A stretch of 64,000 bases of DNA from Engraulis encrasicolus (GCF_034702125.1 NC_085862.1:13174838-13238837), one strand, 5' to 3'. Counted from the first letter of the stretch, positions 35,801 to 61,547 are shown. Notes: a model not told the origin generated them from the sequence alone. Program-made: numbers and translations.

Positions 35801-36057
35801 TCCTGCCGGATCCGGAACCGGATCTTGGATCCTGTACATCTCTAGTATTTATCTCTATAGACTACTAAAGGCAGTGGTTTCAAATGTATGTGTTTCTCTC
35901 TCTTGTTATTATAGACCCTGCTCAGCGCCAGCGAGGGAGGCTGGGGGATTTCGCCCTCCTGGGCCTGTTCTTCTGCACGCTGGACTCGGGGAAGGTGATT
36001 CTGGGCTGGAGTCGACCCTGCTTTCCGCGACGCCTCCCCGTAAAAACACAACTCTGA
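32869..36057 (+). CDS. mgst3: Microsomal glutathione S-transferase 3-like (tandem copy 2), five coding exons
   Basis: Coding exons: 32869-32985, 33096-33160, 33423-33480, 33596-33668, 35915-36057. All are GT-AG and have the same phases as copy 1. The frame is continuous for 151 residues. It starts MVTLSKEYGYVVFTG, which resembles the human N-terminus more than copy 1 does. It differs from copy 1 where it matters: the signature reads IFNRMQVDRQNT, so the Arg of RAHQN is replaced by Val while Asn and the following Glu remain. Three residues after YSDD are missing. The usual GYYTG before the last exon is ACCSE. The C-terminus is longer (RLPVKTQL). The frame is open for 64 codons upstream of the ATG, which is probably UTR. 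It could be an active diverged paralogue or one that has lost glutathione chemistry. The tight duplication implies a local tandem event. Confidence 0.9.
33786..34375 (-). mobile_element. TTAA-type MITE (reversed) interrupted by another fold-back element
   Basis: Reverse copy of the 9095/22844 family, running from TTTCCAGAATTCATGCTACC to CATTTCCTGCACAGTGCACC. Near its middle (about 33955-34188) lies an insertion bounded by the inverted pair GATGCAAAACCCCCTAA and TTAGGGGGTTTTGCATC. Confidence 0.8.
34486..34908. mobile_element. hAT-like element with GCGGG-rich interior
   Basis: Exact 8 bp duplications CTGGACGC at 34486-34493 and 34901-34908 around a 407 bp element that begins TAGAGGATGACA and ends TGTCATGCTCTG. 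The interior is a scramble of CGGGAGCGGGC and GGGATGGGA words. Confidence 0.9.
35405..35515 (-). mobile_element. tRNA-derived SINE head, minus strand
   Basis: On the minus strand GTGCTGTGGCGCAGCAGCGC and CAGGTTTGAGCCTGG sit at A- and B-box spacing. Adjacent plus-strand sequence at 35300-35390 resembles a LINE/SINE tail (CCTTTATTTAGCCAGG). Confidence 0.6.
35557..35852. mobile_element. hAT-like element made of GGATCC/CCGGATC words
   Basis: Exact 8 bp duplications GTATTTAT at 35557-35564 and 35845-35852. The element (280 bp) begins TAGAGATGCACCGGATCC and ends GGATCCTGTACATCTCTA. The interior repeats GATCCTGCCGGAT in both orientations. It lies 62 bp upstream of the last coding exon of MGST3 copy 2. 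Confidence 0.92.
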
Positions 36058-36168
36058 TGAGGGTCAACAGTTTACATCTCAGTCATGCAGCGTTGTTGGT
36101 GGTGTTAAGTACATTATTTGGCGTCAAGTGAAGTATGTGTTTTATTGTGATTTTTTTCCATTTGGAGT

Positions 36169-36174
36169 AATAAA
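36169..36174 (+). terminator. mgst3: Polyadenylation signal of MGST3 copy 2
   Basis: AATAAA 112 bp after the stop. In the downstream duplicate of this UTR the hexamer is changed to AATTAAG. Confidence 0.65.
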
Positions 36175-36201
36175 GTGCCTATACTTAACTTAACATGATT
36201 G

Positions 36202-36589
36202 GTGAAGAGTAGGGGTGCACGATGTATCGGCCAGATGTATCGGTATCGGCCGATATCGGCCGATATTCAACACATCGGACATCGGTCTGATGGCTAAAAC
36301 TGGGCCGATGTTAACGCCGACGTTACGGTTCTAAAAGAATGGACTTGACGATGACTTTCACTGTTTGTCTTCTATTTTGTCTCTATTTTTTATCTAATTA
36401 TCACAGGGAGTTAAAAACGTTTTTTGGAAATAAGACGACATTCAAAAATTCAGTTTGTTTGCATCATTGTCATCTCTTTTTTTTTAAAAAAAGAAAGAAA
36501 AACATCGGTATCGGTTAATATCGGTCAATATCATAATCGGATATCGGTATCGGCCAAACTTTTTGACATCGTGCATCCCTAGTGAAGAG
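36202..36589. mobile_element. hAT-like element made of TATCGGCC words
   Basis: Exact 8 bp duplications GTGAAGAG at 36202-36209 and 36582-36589. The 372 bp element begins TAGGGGTGCACGATGT and ends ACATCGTGCATCCCTA, with ATCGGTATCGGCCGATATCG repeats at both ends. An empty site is preserved in the duplicate at about 37210-37245. Confidence 0.95.
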
Positions 36590-37077
36590 CTATGTTTATG
36601 TTCATGCATGGTCGCAAAACATTCATAATTTTTACATATGCCTACAGTTCAGGGCTCTAAATTAACATCCGCCAATGCTGGTGAAATTTTACATTACATT
36701 GAAATTTTACATTACATTTACATACATTGCTTCGCTTATACGTACACACAGTAAATCCTGAAGTGTGACTTCAACACTTCAGAGTTGATTTAACATCTTC
36801 CGGATTTGGTCCCAGAGGACTCTCTTAAGTGTTGACATAGCACTGCAGAATTGACCATGTAAGTGCTGTTTGAGAGGATGGTTTATTCTGGCCCTATGTT
36901 ATTTGGATTCAGCCCAGGTGTGAAAGGTGCGGCTCCACCAGTTGCGTGCCCCCCTTTATATGGTCTCAGCTTTCTAGCAAATGATTCAAATGAAGTCTGG
37001 TGTCACCCATGTGTACAGTGCTGGATCTATCATACATGAGAATCACCTATTTCCTAAGAATCCTTAATCCATTCATG

Positions 37078-37260
37078 CATCAACAGTTTACAACTTCATC
37101 ATCCTCCGTGTTTTTGGTGCTCGGTACATCATTTGGCTTCAGAGTAAAGTTTGGGTTTCCATTGGGATTTGTTTTCATTTGGATCAATTAAGTGTCAACT
37201 TTTCACATGATTGGTGAAGAGATGTTTATGTTCATGCATGAAGTTGCAACAACACTTGAC
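37078..37260 (+). pseudogene. Duplicate of the MGST3 copy 2 3' UTR
   Basis: From CAACAGTTTAC (37081) to GTTTATGTTCATGCATG the sequence follows 36065-36209 plus 36590-36620, minus the hAT element present there. A second matching block (36878-36950 against 37666-37745, TTATTCTG...CAGCCC) shows that the duplicated unit extends further. The last coding exon is not recognisable upstream. Confidence 0.75.
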
Positions 37261-37272
37261 TTTTTTACATTC

Positions 37273-37654
37273 AGGGGTCTGTACTACAAAGCTGGTTCAG
37301 GATAAGTTGAGTTGAAGTTAAGAGGTAAATCATCTAATACAAGACCCTGGAGTCCTCATTTTCTTAAGAAAAGCTCTTGTATTAGATGATTTACCTCTTA
37401 ACTTAGAAAGTCAAAGAATGCGCGCACATCAGTGGCACAGGTGCTGGACCAAACGTAAGATAACTGAAAATAAAATAAAGGTCTGCAACACTGTTAAATG
37501 CTCCCAAATATTTAATGGCACAAAATAAATTTAAAAAAATGTGCCATTAAATATTTGGGAGCATTTAACAGTGTTGCGGACCTTTTATTTTCTTTTCAGT
37601 TACCTCTGAACTTAACCTTAACTTATCCTGAATCAGCTTTGTAATATAGGCCCC
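37273..37654. mobile_element. Palindromic MITE (AGCTGGTTCAGG family) with nested fold-back insertion
   Basis: Outer arms GTACTACAAAGCTGGTTCAG and GAATCAGCTTTGTAATATAG. An inner pair (AAATCATCTAATACAAGA) is mirrored at about 37376. A second fold-back element at 37400-37606 begins near GCGCGCACATCAGTGG. It contains the mirrored blocks CAACACTGTTAAATGCTCCC and GGGAGCATTTAACAGTGTTG. Confidence 0.8.
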
Positions 37655-38159
37655 AGTACAGTGGGGGATCGATTATTCTGACCCTACCTGTTGTTATTAC
37701 GAGTCGGCTTCAGCCCTGGTGTAAAGGGTGGGGCTCTGCCAGGTGTGTGGCACCTACTGTAGTAGCCACACCTTAACTTGAGGAATTTCACCTTTGCAAA
37801 GGGAGTAGCATGTTGGGCAAAGTTTACACTAGAGATAATCTGTCCTGAAATAATGGGGTGGGAAGGGTGCAACTGAGGTTGAGTATCGTAGTCGAATCAG
37901 TTTCCACACCACAGACAATACTGTACCTACAGTAAGGGTAATGCTATTGTGCAATGCTTTTTGGTGCAGTGTTCTGCTGTAATTGTTAAATTTAAGAATT
38001 AATATATGAATAAACACCAAGACCTATGATCAATATGGCAATATTTAAGTGGACAAAATATAAAAGGTGTAAAGGATGAATTTATAGCCTGCCAAAACAA
38101 ACGTGGGCTGCCCCCTGAAGAAGAAAGAGAAAATATATAATACGGTAGAACACAAAAGC

Positions 38160-38330
38160 AGCATCTATTTTTTCCATCAACCTTTTTTGAACAAACGCCC
38201 CCTTGACCTCAGCATAAGCCTTCCAATGTCCCATTGATCTAATCATAACACCCCCCACCCCAACAGCCCCCTTAATATTAAAAAATAAAATGGACTAAAT
38301 GGCAACTGAGAACCCTTGACAGGTGCAGCC
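38160..38330 (-). repeat. Dispersed repeat, reversed relative of about 32480-32610
   Basis: CATCAACCTTTTTTGAACAA and CCCCCTTGACCTCA words here are the reverse complement of words at 32535-32600. Probably a hAT-derived repeat. Confidence 0.45.
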
Positions 38331-38699
38331 ATATCTAACCAGTGCTTTAATAAGGCCCTGTCTATTGTGTGAGTGCGTGTGTGCACTCTCATGTGAACCC
38401 TGTACAATTGGCGCATTCTTGGCAGCCTCCAGAGCTAATGGGTGTGTATGTGTATTCCAAAGCACTTAGTTGTGATTTTGATTGATTGGTTGAAAATAGG
38501 CAGAAACAACAACATAATTGCTTTGATATATTTCTAAACGAAATAATAATGATATAATAATGAACTTTTATTATGACAGCATTGCATTACGTTCTAGCCC
38601 AGTTCAAGTCTCACCTCTAGTTGCTATTCACTTATATAACCACTAGGGGGCACTTGAGATCATAAATCACCATAGTGGAGACCAATCCCGAGATGGTAC

Positions 38700-39109
38700 A
38701 AAGAAACTTAGCCTGGTTCACACCAGACGTTGTGTGTAGCTTCGGCGCCCCCTGGCGGCGCAGAGCTACACACACTACCGTCTGGTACACAGCCATAGAG
38801 CACGCTCCGTCTCCAACCAGAAAATAGGCTGAGAATTTATTGCTTCGGCACGGCCTCCTCACCAACAAATTCCTTCAAAAACCTTCCTGTTTATCTTTAA
38901 AGAGTCAATATAGTCTCTAATCTGTCTTGTGACTCCTCAATGTGAGTTACCGTTGATTTTGAAGCAATAAATTCTCAGCCTATTTTCTGGTTGGAGACAG
39001 AGCGTGCTCTATGGCTGTGTACCAGACGGTAGTGTGTGTAGCTCTGCTCCGCCAGGGGGCGCCGAAGCTACACATACACCGTCTGGTGTGAACCAGGCTA
39101 AAAGAAACT
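38700..39109. mobile_element. Long-inverted-repeat element with 9 bp duplication
   Basis: Arms 38709-38846 and 38961-39100 are near-perfect reverse complements beginning TAGCCTGGTTCACACCAGAC. The flanks are identical 9-mers AAAGAAACT (38700-38708 and 39101-39109). A 9 bp duplication with long inverted ends is typical of Mutator-like elements; that class is inference. Confidence 0.85.
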
Positions 39110-39494
39110 GGCATTGCCATTTATTAATATCACAAACCTCACATTAATGTCACATCTTCTAAGACTGTAGGAAAGCCTAACGTATGACTTACCACTCCCA
39201 CCATCTTTATTTCCTTTGTAAAAGGAATTATTGCTTATATACTCTAAGTGAAGGCACATAGAAACATGAAAAGGCAAAGAAGATGAAGACGTGCTTAGTG
39301 CGTTCTGCCACGCAAAAGCTTCCACACTCATGACTTGTTGGCAGTAATAGCACTACAGGTAACTGGATCTACACACATAACAGGCTGCAAAGTATTCTAC
39401 TTCCTCCCGTTCTTTCATCTGGTCTTCTGCATTGTGACGCAAGGCACCGACGTTGTCAATGATAAACGTTTTCATTTAATATCTTGCAAAAAAA

Positions 39495-39790
39495 AGTGAA
39501 AGCCCACCCGGGAAACTCCAACTCCCATTGTCATTATGACACAGCACTCCACACTGCACACAACGAAATTGCATTTTATGCCTCACCCGCGCAAGGGGGC
39601 AGCCCCCAATGGCGCCCGGAAGGAAGCAGTGCGGCGGGACGGTACCATGCTCAGGGCACCTCAGTCATGGAGGACAATGGGGGAGAGTACTGGTTAAATA
39701 CTCCCCCCACCAACCTGGCGGGTCAGGGGTCGAACAGGTAACCTTTGGGCTACAAGTCTGGCGCCCTAACTGCTTACCCATGACCGCCCA
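39495..39790 (-). mobile_element. SINE family 2 copy
   Basis: Same layout as 13752-14075, with a shorter CAC-rich section. The minus-strand head GGGCGGTCATGGGTAAGCAG ends near 39790. Confidence 0.85.
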
Positions 39791-39938
39791 AAAACACAAT
39801 ACAGAATATTATCCTCTCATTTCCAATGAAGATAATGAAGCTGGTCGATGCTACTTGACAGCAGAGCAGGGTAGTAGCACACGTCAAGGTGGTGCAACCA
39901 CAGCTACTGTAATGCCACTATTGTACAGATTAAATTCA

Positions 39939-39944
39939 TTTATT
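39939..39944 (-). terminator. mmachc: Candidate polyadenylation signal of MMACHC
   Basis: AATAAA on the minus strand about 430 bp past the stop codon. Other signals are possible. Confidence 0.4.
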
Positions 39945-40372
39945 TAATCATTACCAATTACTTATTAATTTAATTTATGGGCATTAGCTGTGGTTGAACC
40001 TCCTGATGTCTGAGCCAAAAAAAACCCTTCATTGGCCCATGTGTTGAGGCAGGAGACCAGATGATGGAGTAAGGATGGTAAGGATGGAAGGAACTGCTAG
40101 AATGATTTGCAACCACAAACACACAACAGACTGGCCCCTCAGGTGCTGTTTCCACGTATCCGGATATTTTGAAATGTGGATATTTGTATCCTGTGTTTAG
40201 GTGTAAATGCAACATGTGGATAAGAAATAAAAAAGATCCATTGTAACAGGTGCGTTTCAGCCCCCCAAATGGGATATTTTTTTAAATGTACATTTTAAAA
40301 CTCGGAAGAGGAAGGCCAAAACCAGTGTGTTTTCAAAAATATCCTGATACGCAGAAACAGCACCTCAGTCTC

Positions 40373-43047
40373 TCATCCGTGGCTGAGCTCACAACCGTGT
40401 CGAGTGTCCGGCTGGCTCTCGGTCTCTGTCTCGGTCTCTGTGGTGCTGCCTGATAAGTATCCCCACCGCTTGAGCAAGGCGACGCGCTCTCCCGGTGCGG
40501 TGGTGAAGTACTCCCTCTGCTGCTGCGAGTAGCTCTCCTCCGCCTGGATGATGTCCCTGTAGGTGCCGTCTTGCCAGCGCAGGTTAAACCTCTCCAGCAG
40601 CTCGATGCGCTCCTCACGGGACCTCACGCAGTCCAGAGGAGCCGCCTGCTGACAGAGCTCCTCCTCCCCCACCCGGACGTCTTTGAAGACCAGCAGAGCC
40701 CGCACGGCAAACCAGCCTCCTAGCCTTGGGTGGATGCACACGCCGAACATCTTCTGTGGAAATGCAGACAGAGACAGGATTCCATGTCAGACATACAATT
40801 CCATGACTTCTGGATGACTTTGCCAGACCGTAAAACAGAATTTCCATGACCTCTGGTAAAATTCAATGCTCAAAATATTGATAAGATTCTTCAGACATTT
40901 AGCTCTGTGGTCATCAATTTGTAATAGCCAGTCCTTTCAAATGGCCATTTTCAGGCAAAGACAAGAAAAAAAGAAGAGGAAAAAAAACAACCATATTTTC
41001 TAAGCTATATTTCAAACAGAGGCCATCTTGACTCATGAAAAAAATCAACTGATTCTTGGAATCTTTACATCTGCACTTATTGTTCTGTATATTTAATGTG
41101 CACGTTGTATCTGCAAGTGTTGTAGGCTGTGATTATGTCCTCGATTTTAAGTAGCTTTGGTTAAATAAGCATCTGCCCAATGAATGAATGAATGAATGAT
41201 TTTATTTTACATCTTCAGTTCATATAAATAAAATAAATACATGATTGAGTTTCATATAAACCGCACCACATACTTAAATTAAAAAAACAGAGAGTCAGGA
41301 TAGCACAATAAAGCTCGGAAGCTTATTTCCATTGTGGTCCTTGGTGTTTAGTTAAGTTTAGTTAAATGCAATGTACTGTAATGTAATCTGACCTTGTTGC
41401 CCCACGGTGGGTCGGGGACGTCTGACTGCTGGTAGTAGTAGGCCGCTCCGGCCACGTGAGTCGCAGTCTGGGCCAGAAACTTGGGCTTCCTGTTCGGATG
41501 CATCTCATAGTCATAACTGATGTCTACCGGACGCCCAGAAAAACACTGTGAAGAGGAAATACAAAGTGTAACTACGGTCACTTTAGCTATTTCATTCACA
41601 AAGAATAAAGGCACTTTTCTCAGCCAGTGACCATGGCCGGATTATCCATAATGGCCAGTGGCACAGTGTACCCAGCCAGGGGTACCAACCATTTCAACCT
41701 GTTTAGGGCACCATATGGCTGTTATATGGGGGCACCTGTGATGTACAGTAGTGCCCAGGGACACCACATTGGCTTAGTACGGTCCTGCCAGTGACGGCCC
41801 ATGTTTGAAGGCATGTGTTTTGTTTGGCTGTACTGTACTGTGCTGTGCTGTGATGTGCTGTGACAACTGGTTTGTACTGTATGTGGATCGAAAAGTGCCT
41901 TATCCTTTGTGAATGAAATGACTAGTTATACTGTAGTACAAAAGCTGACTTAATACTACACAGTTTTACAATAACAGCAAAATGTATGTGCTTTGGGCAT
42001 GAACAACTGCGTCACAACTGCACGGACGCAAGGCAAACCATTTATGTGGGGCTATGTCAGTGATGGAAGTCCAATTAATGGCTCAAGCCAACAATTACAA
42101 CAACAACAACAACATTGTGTTTATCTTACTGAGGTGACCGCAGAGCTGATGCAGTGTGCTGTGCACTGATCGATGTAGTCATGAAGGCCTCCGCCAGAGT
42201 GCGCCTTCAGGAAAGGTAGGAATGCCTTCTCAAACATGCCAGGTGCGCTCAACACCACCACAGCCAGTGTATCTTCGGGGTAGGGGAGGTGAAAGGCTTC
42301 CGACAAGACCGCATTATACCATCCAACCTGTCCACGATCAAACCATGAAAGACATGTTCAGAACTAGTCCACCAAGAAACCATGGGCCTATACTACCAAG
42401 CTGGTTCAGGAGTAAACCAGGTTAAATTAAGAGGTAAACCATCCAATAGTCAAGTCAAGTCAAGTCAGCTTCGTTTCTTCATATGCACAGGTCATACAAG
42501 GATATTGAAATTATGTGTCTCTCTCTCTATAGGATACCATGGAAGGACATAGAAATAAGGACTGACATTTACAAACTGACATTAAAGTGCAAGACAGGAC
42601 AGTAACAGAGATGTTCCAATAACAGTATGGTAAAGGAGATCCTGGAGTCCAGGTTAGATGATTTACCTCTTAAATTAACCTGGTTTACTCCCGAACCAGC
42701 TTTGTATTATAGGTCCCTAGGGGTACAAGACACAATAGTTCTATTGCGATGAATAATATATGGCATGAGGTCCAAAACAGTTTTCCTAGGTCATGTAGCA
42801 TGGAGATCACAGGTGCAGAGATCACAGGTTCAGGCGTGGCATGATGAGTAGCTTGCCCAACGCACGCACGAGAGATTAGTTAGACCAACTCAATGAACTG
42901 TCTTGGCACTTGCACGTTCACTTCAACAGCTCTTCTTATCACAGCGAGTTTAATTACCTTAAGAGGATAAACTTCAAAGCCAAGAGGCAGCAAAGATTCT
43001 CCAAGGCTACGAGTGACATCCTCCACAGGTCTTGAGGAAGTCGCCAT
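40373..43047 (-). CDS. mmachc: MMACHC, cobalamin trafficking and decyanation enzyme (cblC), four exons
   Basis: MMACHC is the cytosolic protein that removes the upper ligand of incoming cobalamin (decyanation or glutathione-dependent dealkylation) and passes it on for methylcobalamin and adenosylcobalamin synthesis. Minus-strand exons: 43047-42958, 42327-42130, 41545-41393, 40753-40373. The borders are GT-AG and all introns phase 0, giving 273 residues (human 282). It starts [18 protein letters not shown] and continues LGFEVYPLK at the end of exon 1, the same place as in human. Conserved blocks: [45 protein letters not shown] then YYYQ (His126, matching human His122), PWGNK, and [15 protein letters not shown] (Arg165, matching human Arg161, a cblC mutation site). 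The C-terminal tail is variable, with a Thr-Glu repeat. Head to head with the coiled-coil gene at 43415. Intron 1 carries an AGCTGGTTCAGG-family MITE. Confidence 0.96.
42388..42720. mobile_element. Palindromic MITE (AGCTGGTTCAGG family) in MMACHC intron 1
   Basis: GGGCCTATACTACCAAGCTG at the left and CAGCTTTGTATTATAGGTCC at the right are inverted. An interrupting LINE-tail-like segment (CAAGTCAAGTCAAGTCAGC) lies at about 42447-42500. Confidence 0.8.
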
Positions 43048-43414
43048 ATTCCAAAGTTGTCAGTAAGATGTGGGAAATGTAGTCTGAGTGAAGTTGGGAA
43101 ATAAGTGATTTGAAAATAATTAGTTATTTATGAGAACGGTCATGGGACAGGAAATGTTTAGGTGTAATAATAGAACATCTTATGAGAACTCCATCATATT
43201 TGTCAATAATTATCAAGTTGATAACTAACTTCCGTGCACATACGCATTACAATTGTATACTCAAGTTCCCATAATTCTTGTGTTGACGTTCTCAACCGAA
43301 TGACGTGTTGACCCCAGGCTCCAGGATTTAAAAATTGTTGCGGTATTTTCTGCCATTGAAGAAGGTGGAGAGGGCAGTTTTGATGCGTTTTTTCCTACCC
43401 GAATATGTTCTTTC
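43048..43414. promoter_or_regulatory. Probable bidirectional promoter of MMACHC and the coiled-coil gene
   Basis: Only 367 bp separate the two proposed start codons. The stretch is free of recognisable repeats, unlike nearly everything around it, and has no TATA box in a convincing position for either gene. Bidirectionality is inferred from the arrangement. Confidence 0.6.
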
Positions 43415-58490
<15,076 letters not shown>

Positions 58491-58584
58491 AGGAGCAGCG
58501 TAATGTGGTCAAAATCCTTGAGACAAGGAAGCTGCTGCACACTCTCCACAGAAGGTCAATAGACCGAAATGTCACTATTACATG

Positions 58585-58790
58585 CTATAGGATCAAGGAA
58601 GGGGAACTCGCACACCTTGTATGGCGATGCAATAGTTTCCTTTTATTGCATGTTTCGAAAATAAAAAAGTGCTTTCTGCACTGTTCACTTGGGTAGCACT
58701 TTTTTATTTTTATTTCTCGAAACATGCAATAAAAGGTAACTATTGCATCGGCATACAAGGTGTGCGAGTTCCCCTTCCTTGATCCTATAG
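58585..58790. repeat. Fold-back repeat in the CCDC163-like 3' UTR
   Basis: CTATAGGATCAAGGAAGGGG at 58585 is mirrored at 58790. The arms of about 90 bp contain GCATGTTTCGAAAATAAAAA. The transcript would form a long hairpin starting about 95 nt after the stop codon. Confidence 0.9.
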
Positions 58791-59247
58791 TTAACCTGTT
58801 GGAACTTACGCACCCACCCGGCATGAAGAGAAAAGGCGCGGTACCTCCCTTTGAAAGAACTATTAAATGCTGCAAATGTGGACAGGGGCTTTCTTGTCTC
58901 TGACGTTGGTGACCCAGGGGTTCCCTTCCTTCGCACCTGGCCAAGGGAGGTGCGCAGGAACTCTACACACACATGGCCAGAACTCAACCTTAAGGCAGAA
59001 CCATGTGGATGATATCAACACTCCAAAACTATTTCTGGAATGGGAACACGAGCCCTTTTGCATCCTTTTACAAGCAGAAAAGTATTTCAGCACATTCACT
59101 TGATTTGCGACAATGTATAAGTGTGTCCTAAAAAATATGTATACACCTTAAGGCATTGTATTCAGTTCAATGGCATTTACAGATATCACTGTAATGTTTC
59201 GTCACCAACGCTTTCTGCTTCTCACACTGATCTCTGAGGTCCACTCC
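58791..59247. other. Downstream region, no gene supported
   Basis: Two opposed ORFs of 78 codons at 58863-59103 mirror each other. No homology or splice signal was recognised. It may be the rest of the 3' UTR. Confidence 0.3.
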
Positions 59248-59468
59248 AGGGGTTCCTATTAACTTTTTACAACTTGGGGCCCACTTCAATTTTTCACAAA
59301 TGTTCAGGCCCCTCTCTGACCCCAATAAACAATAAAACTCAAATAAGTAGTCAGCAGCAACACACAAATATTACTTAGATTTTTGGAAAATGATTTCAAG
59401 GCCTACATGGAATACCTTCAGAGTCCACCAGTGCCAGTGGGTCCTGGCCCACAGTTTGAGAATCACTG
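59248..59468 (+). repeat. Dispersed hAT-derived repeat, copy 2
   Basis: AGGGGTTCCTATTAACTTTT through CAATAAACAATAAAACTCAA to CACAGTTTGAGAATCACTGG, collinear with 53215-53420. Confidence 0.65.
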
Positions 59469-59761
59469 GACGACGGCGTGATACCTGCTACAGCTATTGA
59501 AAATGAAAATATACAAGAATTCTGTGGTGGCAAAACATGAAAAGGATGGCTGTAATGTCTATCACACTTTGTGAAATTACAAGAATTTGAATAAGCGCCT
59601 ATTTTACAATGATCTTAAGTGTGCAGTCAGTGCATACATTTTTTCGGACCACCCTTTATGTAAATTCTTCAGAAGATGATCCCACTTGGTGTTACTGCTA
59701 CGTCACAAACTCAGAGCTTCATTATTTCATAGACGTTTCATACTGCTGCTCCACCTGCATG

Positions 59762-60470
59762 TTCAAGTTCAAGTTCAAGTACTTTTATTTGTCACATACA
59801 TGGTAATTGTAGTGAAATGATGATGGGGTCATCAGCTCTGCATCTTAAAAATTAAAAATTAAAAATTAAAGAAGTAAAGTAAAAAAGGAAATAAAAGGTG
59901 AGAAATAAGTTAAAGAAAATTATTATTTAAAAAAAGTCTCTGTTCAGCAGTCGCACTGCCTGGGGGTAAAAACTTTTCCTCATTCTCTCTGTTCTGGCCT
60001 GAATGGTTCTGAGTCGTCTGCAGGACTTAAGTAGGGTGAACATGTAAAAGTTGGGGTGTGAGACATCCTGCATAATCTTCCTAGCCCTGGCTCCCACTCT
60101 CTTAGTGTAAAGGCCCAAGAGTCCTGGAAGGTTGGCTTTGATAGTGCGCTCTGCAGAGCGCACCACTCTCTGTAGGTCCTTCTGTTGTTGTTGTGTGCAG
60201 CTTCCAAACCAGGCCGTAAAACAGCCTGTTAACACACTTTCCACCGCTGATGAAGAGAAGGTGGTCAGGATGGGAGTGGAGACCTTAAACTTCCTCAGTA
60301 GGCGGAGAAAGTACAGCCTCTGCCTGGATTTTGCTGTCAGGTGTTGAGTGTGTTGTGACCAGGAGAGGTCCTCAGTCAGGTGTACTCCCAGGTACTTGTA
60401 ATTTGAGACCCTCTCCACAGGTGAATGTGAACGTGTGTAGATGGGACGGAAGACCAATGCAGTTCAACCT
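59762..60470 (-). pseudogene. Non-LTR retrotransposon, C-terminal reverse transcriptase fragment
   Basis: Minus-strand frame 60457-59927 (176 residues) reads VSNYKYLGVHLTEDLSW, AKSRQRLYFLRLLRKF, SVLTGCFTAWFGSC, RVVRSAERTI and SHPNFYMFTLLKSCRRLRTI, a widespread fish LINE C-terminal block. It ends with a stop and a 3' UTR that finishes in GTGACAAATAAAAGTACTTG and (GAACTT)n. The 5' end is truncated; the catalytic core is absent. Confidence 0.88.
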
Positions 60471-60649
60471 AAATCAGCCTATTGATTTTGAAATCAATAT
60501 TTTTGATTTTTGAAATGTTGTGTGAGAATAGATCATAATTCCGTTGCTATATAGGGGTCTCACACCTCTTGATGTTGGAACTTGTATGTGGTGCTATTAT
60601 AGGTCAGAAACTACAGGTGAACACTTGCAAATGAGCTATTTGAAGAATG

Positions 60650-60720
60650 AATGAATGAATGAATGAATGATTGTCTTTATTGTCATTGTACAGGTACGAC
60701 GAAATTTGAAGATATTCTTG
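60650..60720 (-). repeat. (GAAT)n and LINE tail relic
   Basis: GAATGAATGAATGAATGAAT followed by GTCTTTATTGTCATTGTACA, the inverted 3' end of a retroelement. Confidence 0.5.
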
Positions 60721-60859
60721 CATTGAACTGTTAGGTGCCATTGGGGGCTGCTGAAGGAGATGATTGTGCACATCCCAGGGAAAGGTGCAGGACGAAGGCC
60801 AACTGTAGTTTTCAGAGTGAGAAGTCTGCACACTTAGAATCCTTTTTGTTGTGTTTTAT

Positions 60860-60965
60860 TTTTTCATGGCCATTGGGGGCTGCCCCTTGCACTGGTTTCG
60901 TAGCTGTGCTGTGCTGTGTCACAATACCGATGGGAGTTGGAGTTTCCCATGTGGGCTTTCACTTC
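60860..60965 (+). mobile_element. SINE family 2 distal fragment, opposite orientation
   Basis: GCCATTGGGGGCTGCCCCTT and GATGGGAGTTGGAGTTTCCC are the reverse of the family 2 body. Confidence 0.75.
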
Positions 60966-61019
60966 ACTATCGAAATACAGTAAATGTATTAGGCCCAGAC
61001 AGGACAGTACCTTACAGGG

Positions 61020-61545
61020 CAGAGTAGAGGAGGGGAGTACGCCAAGAACCTGGCGAAGTAATAATCCAAGTTAACCTTGAGGAGGTAGTGTTAAATCCTC
61101 TATACAAGAGCCTGGAGTCCTTAGCCTGCAACATGTCATCATGCATAGGCTTATCTATGACACGCTGATTTGAACCCACTATCGCGTGTGTCCAATACGC
61201 ATTTTCAAGATAAGTCGTGCTCCACAACGCCCTGTGACAGGTTAGGTTTAAGGATGGTTTTGGTTTAGGCACAATTTAGGTAGAAATTCGCCTAATCTCG
61301 CTGTTCTTGGCAAAAGTAAAGCAGCAGAAACATTGCTTTACTGACAGGTTAGGTTTAGGGGTGGTTTTGGTTAGGGAACAGCAAAGCATATTTGCGTTTA
61401 GTAACAGAAATGCTGTATTTTCTTAATTAAATGGCAGGTTTACCATTTCATGGAAGTCATCAACCTGGTTTATCATTTGGACTACTCCCCTCCGTACCAG
61501 CCCAGGGCTGTGTGCTCATTAGTTGCTGGTGGATTCAAATCACTG
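61020..61545. other. Intergenic, minor direct repeats only
   Basis: GACAGGTTAGGTTTA is repeated at about 61238 and 61341. No gene supported. Confidence 0.3.
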
Positions 61546-61547
61546 AA

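Noticed and set aside
42156..42425. Plus-strand 89-codon ORF opposite MMACHC exon 2
   Set aside because: Antisense shadow of a conserved exon running into a MITE.
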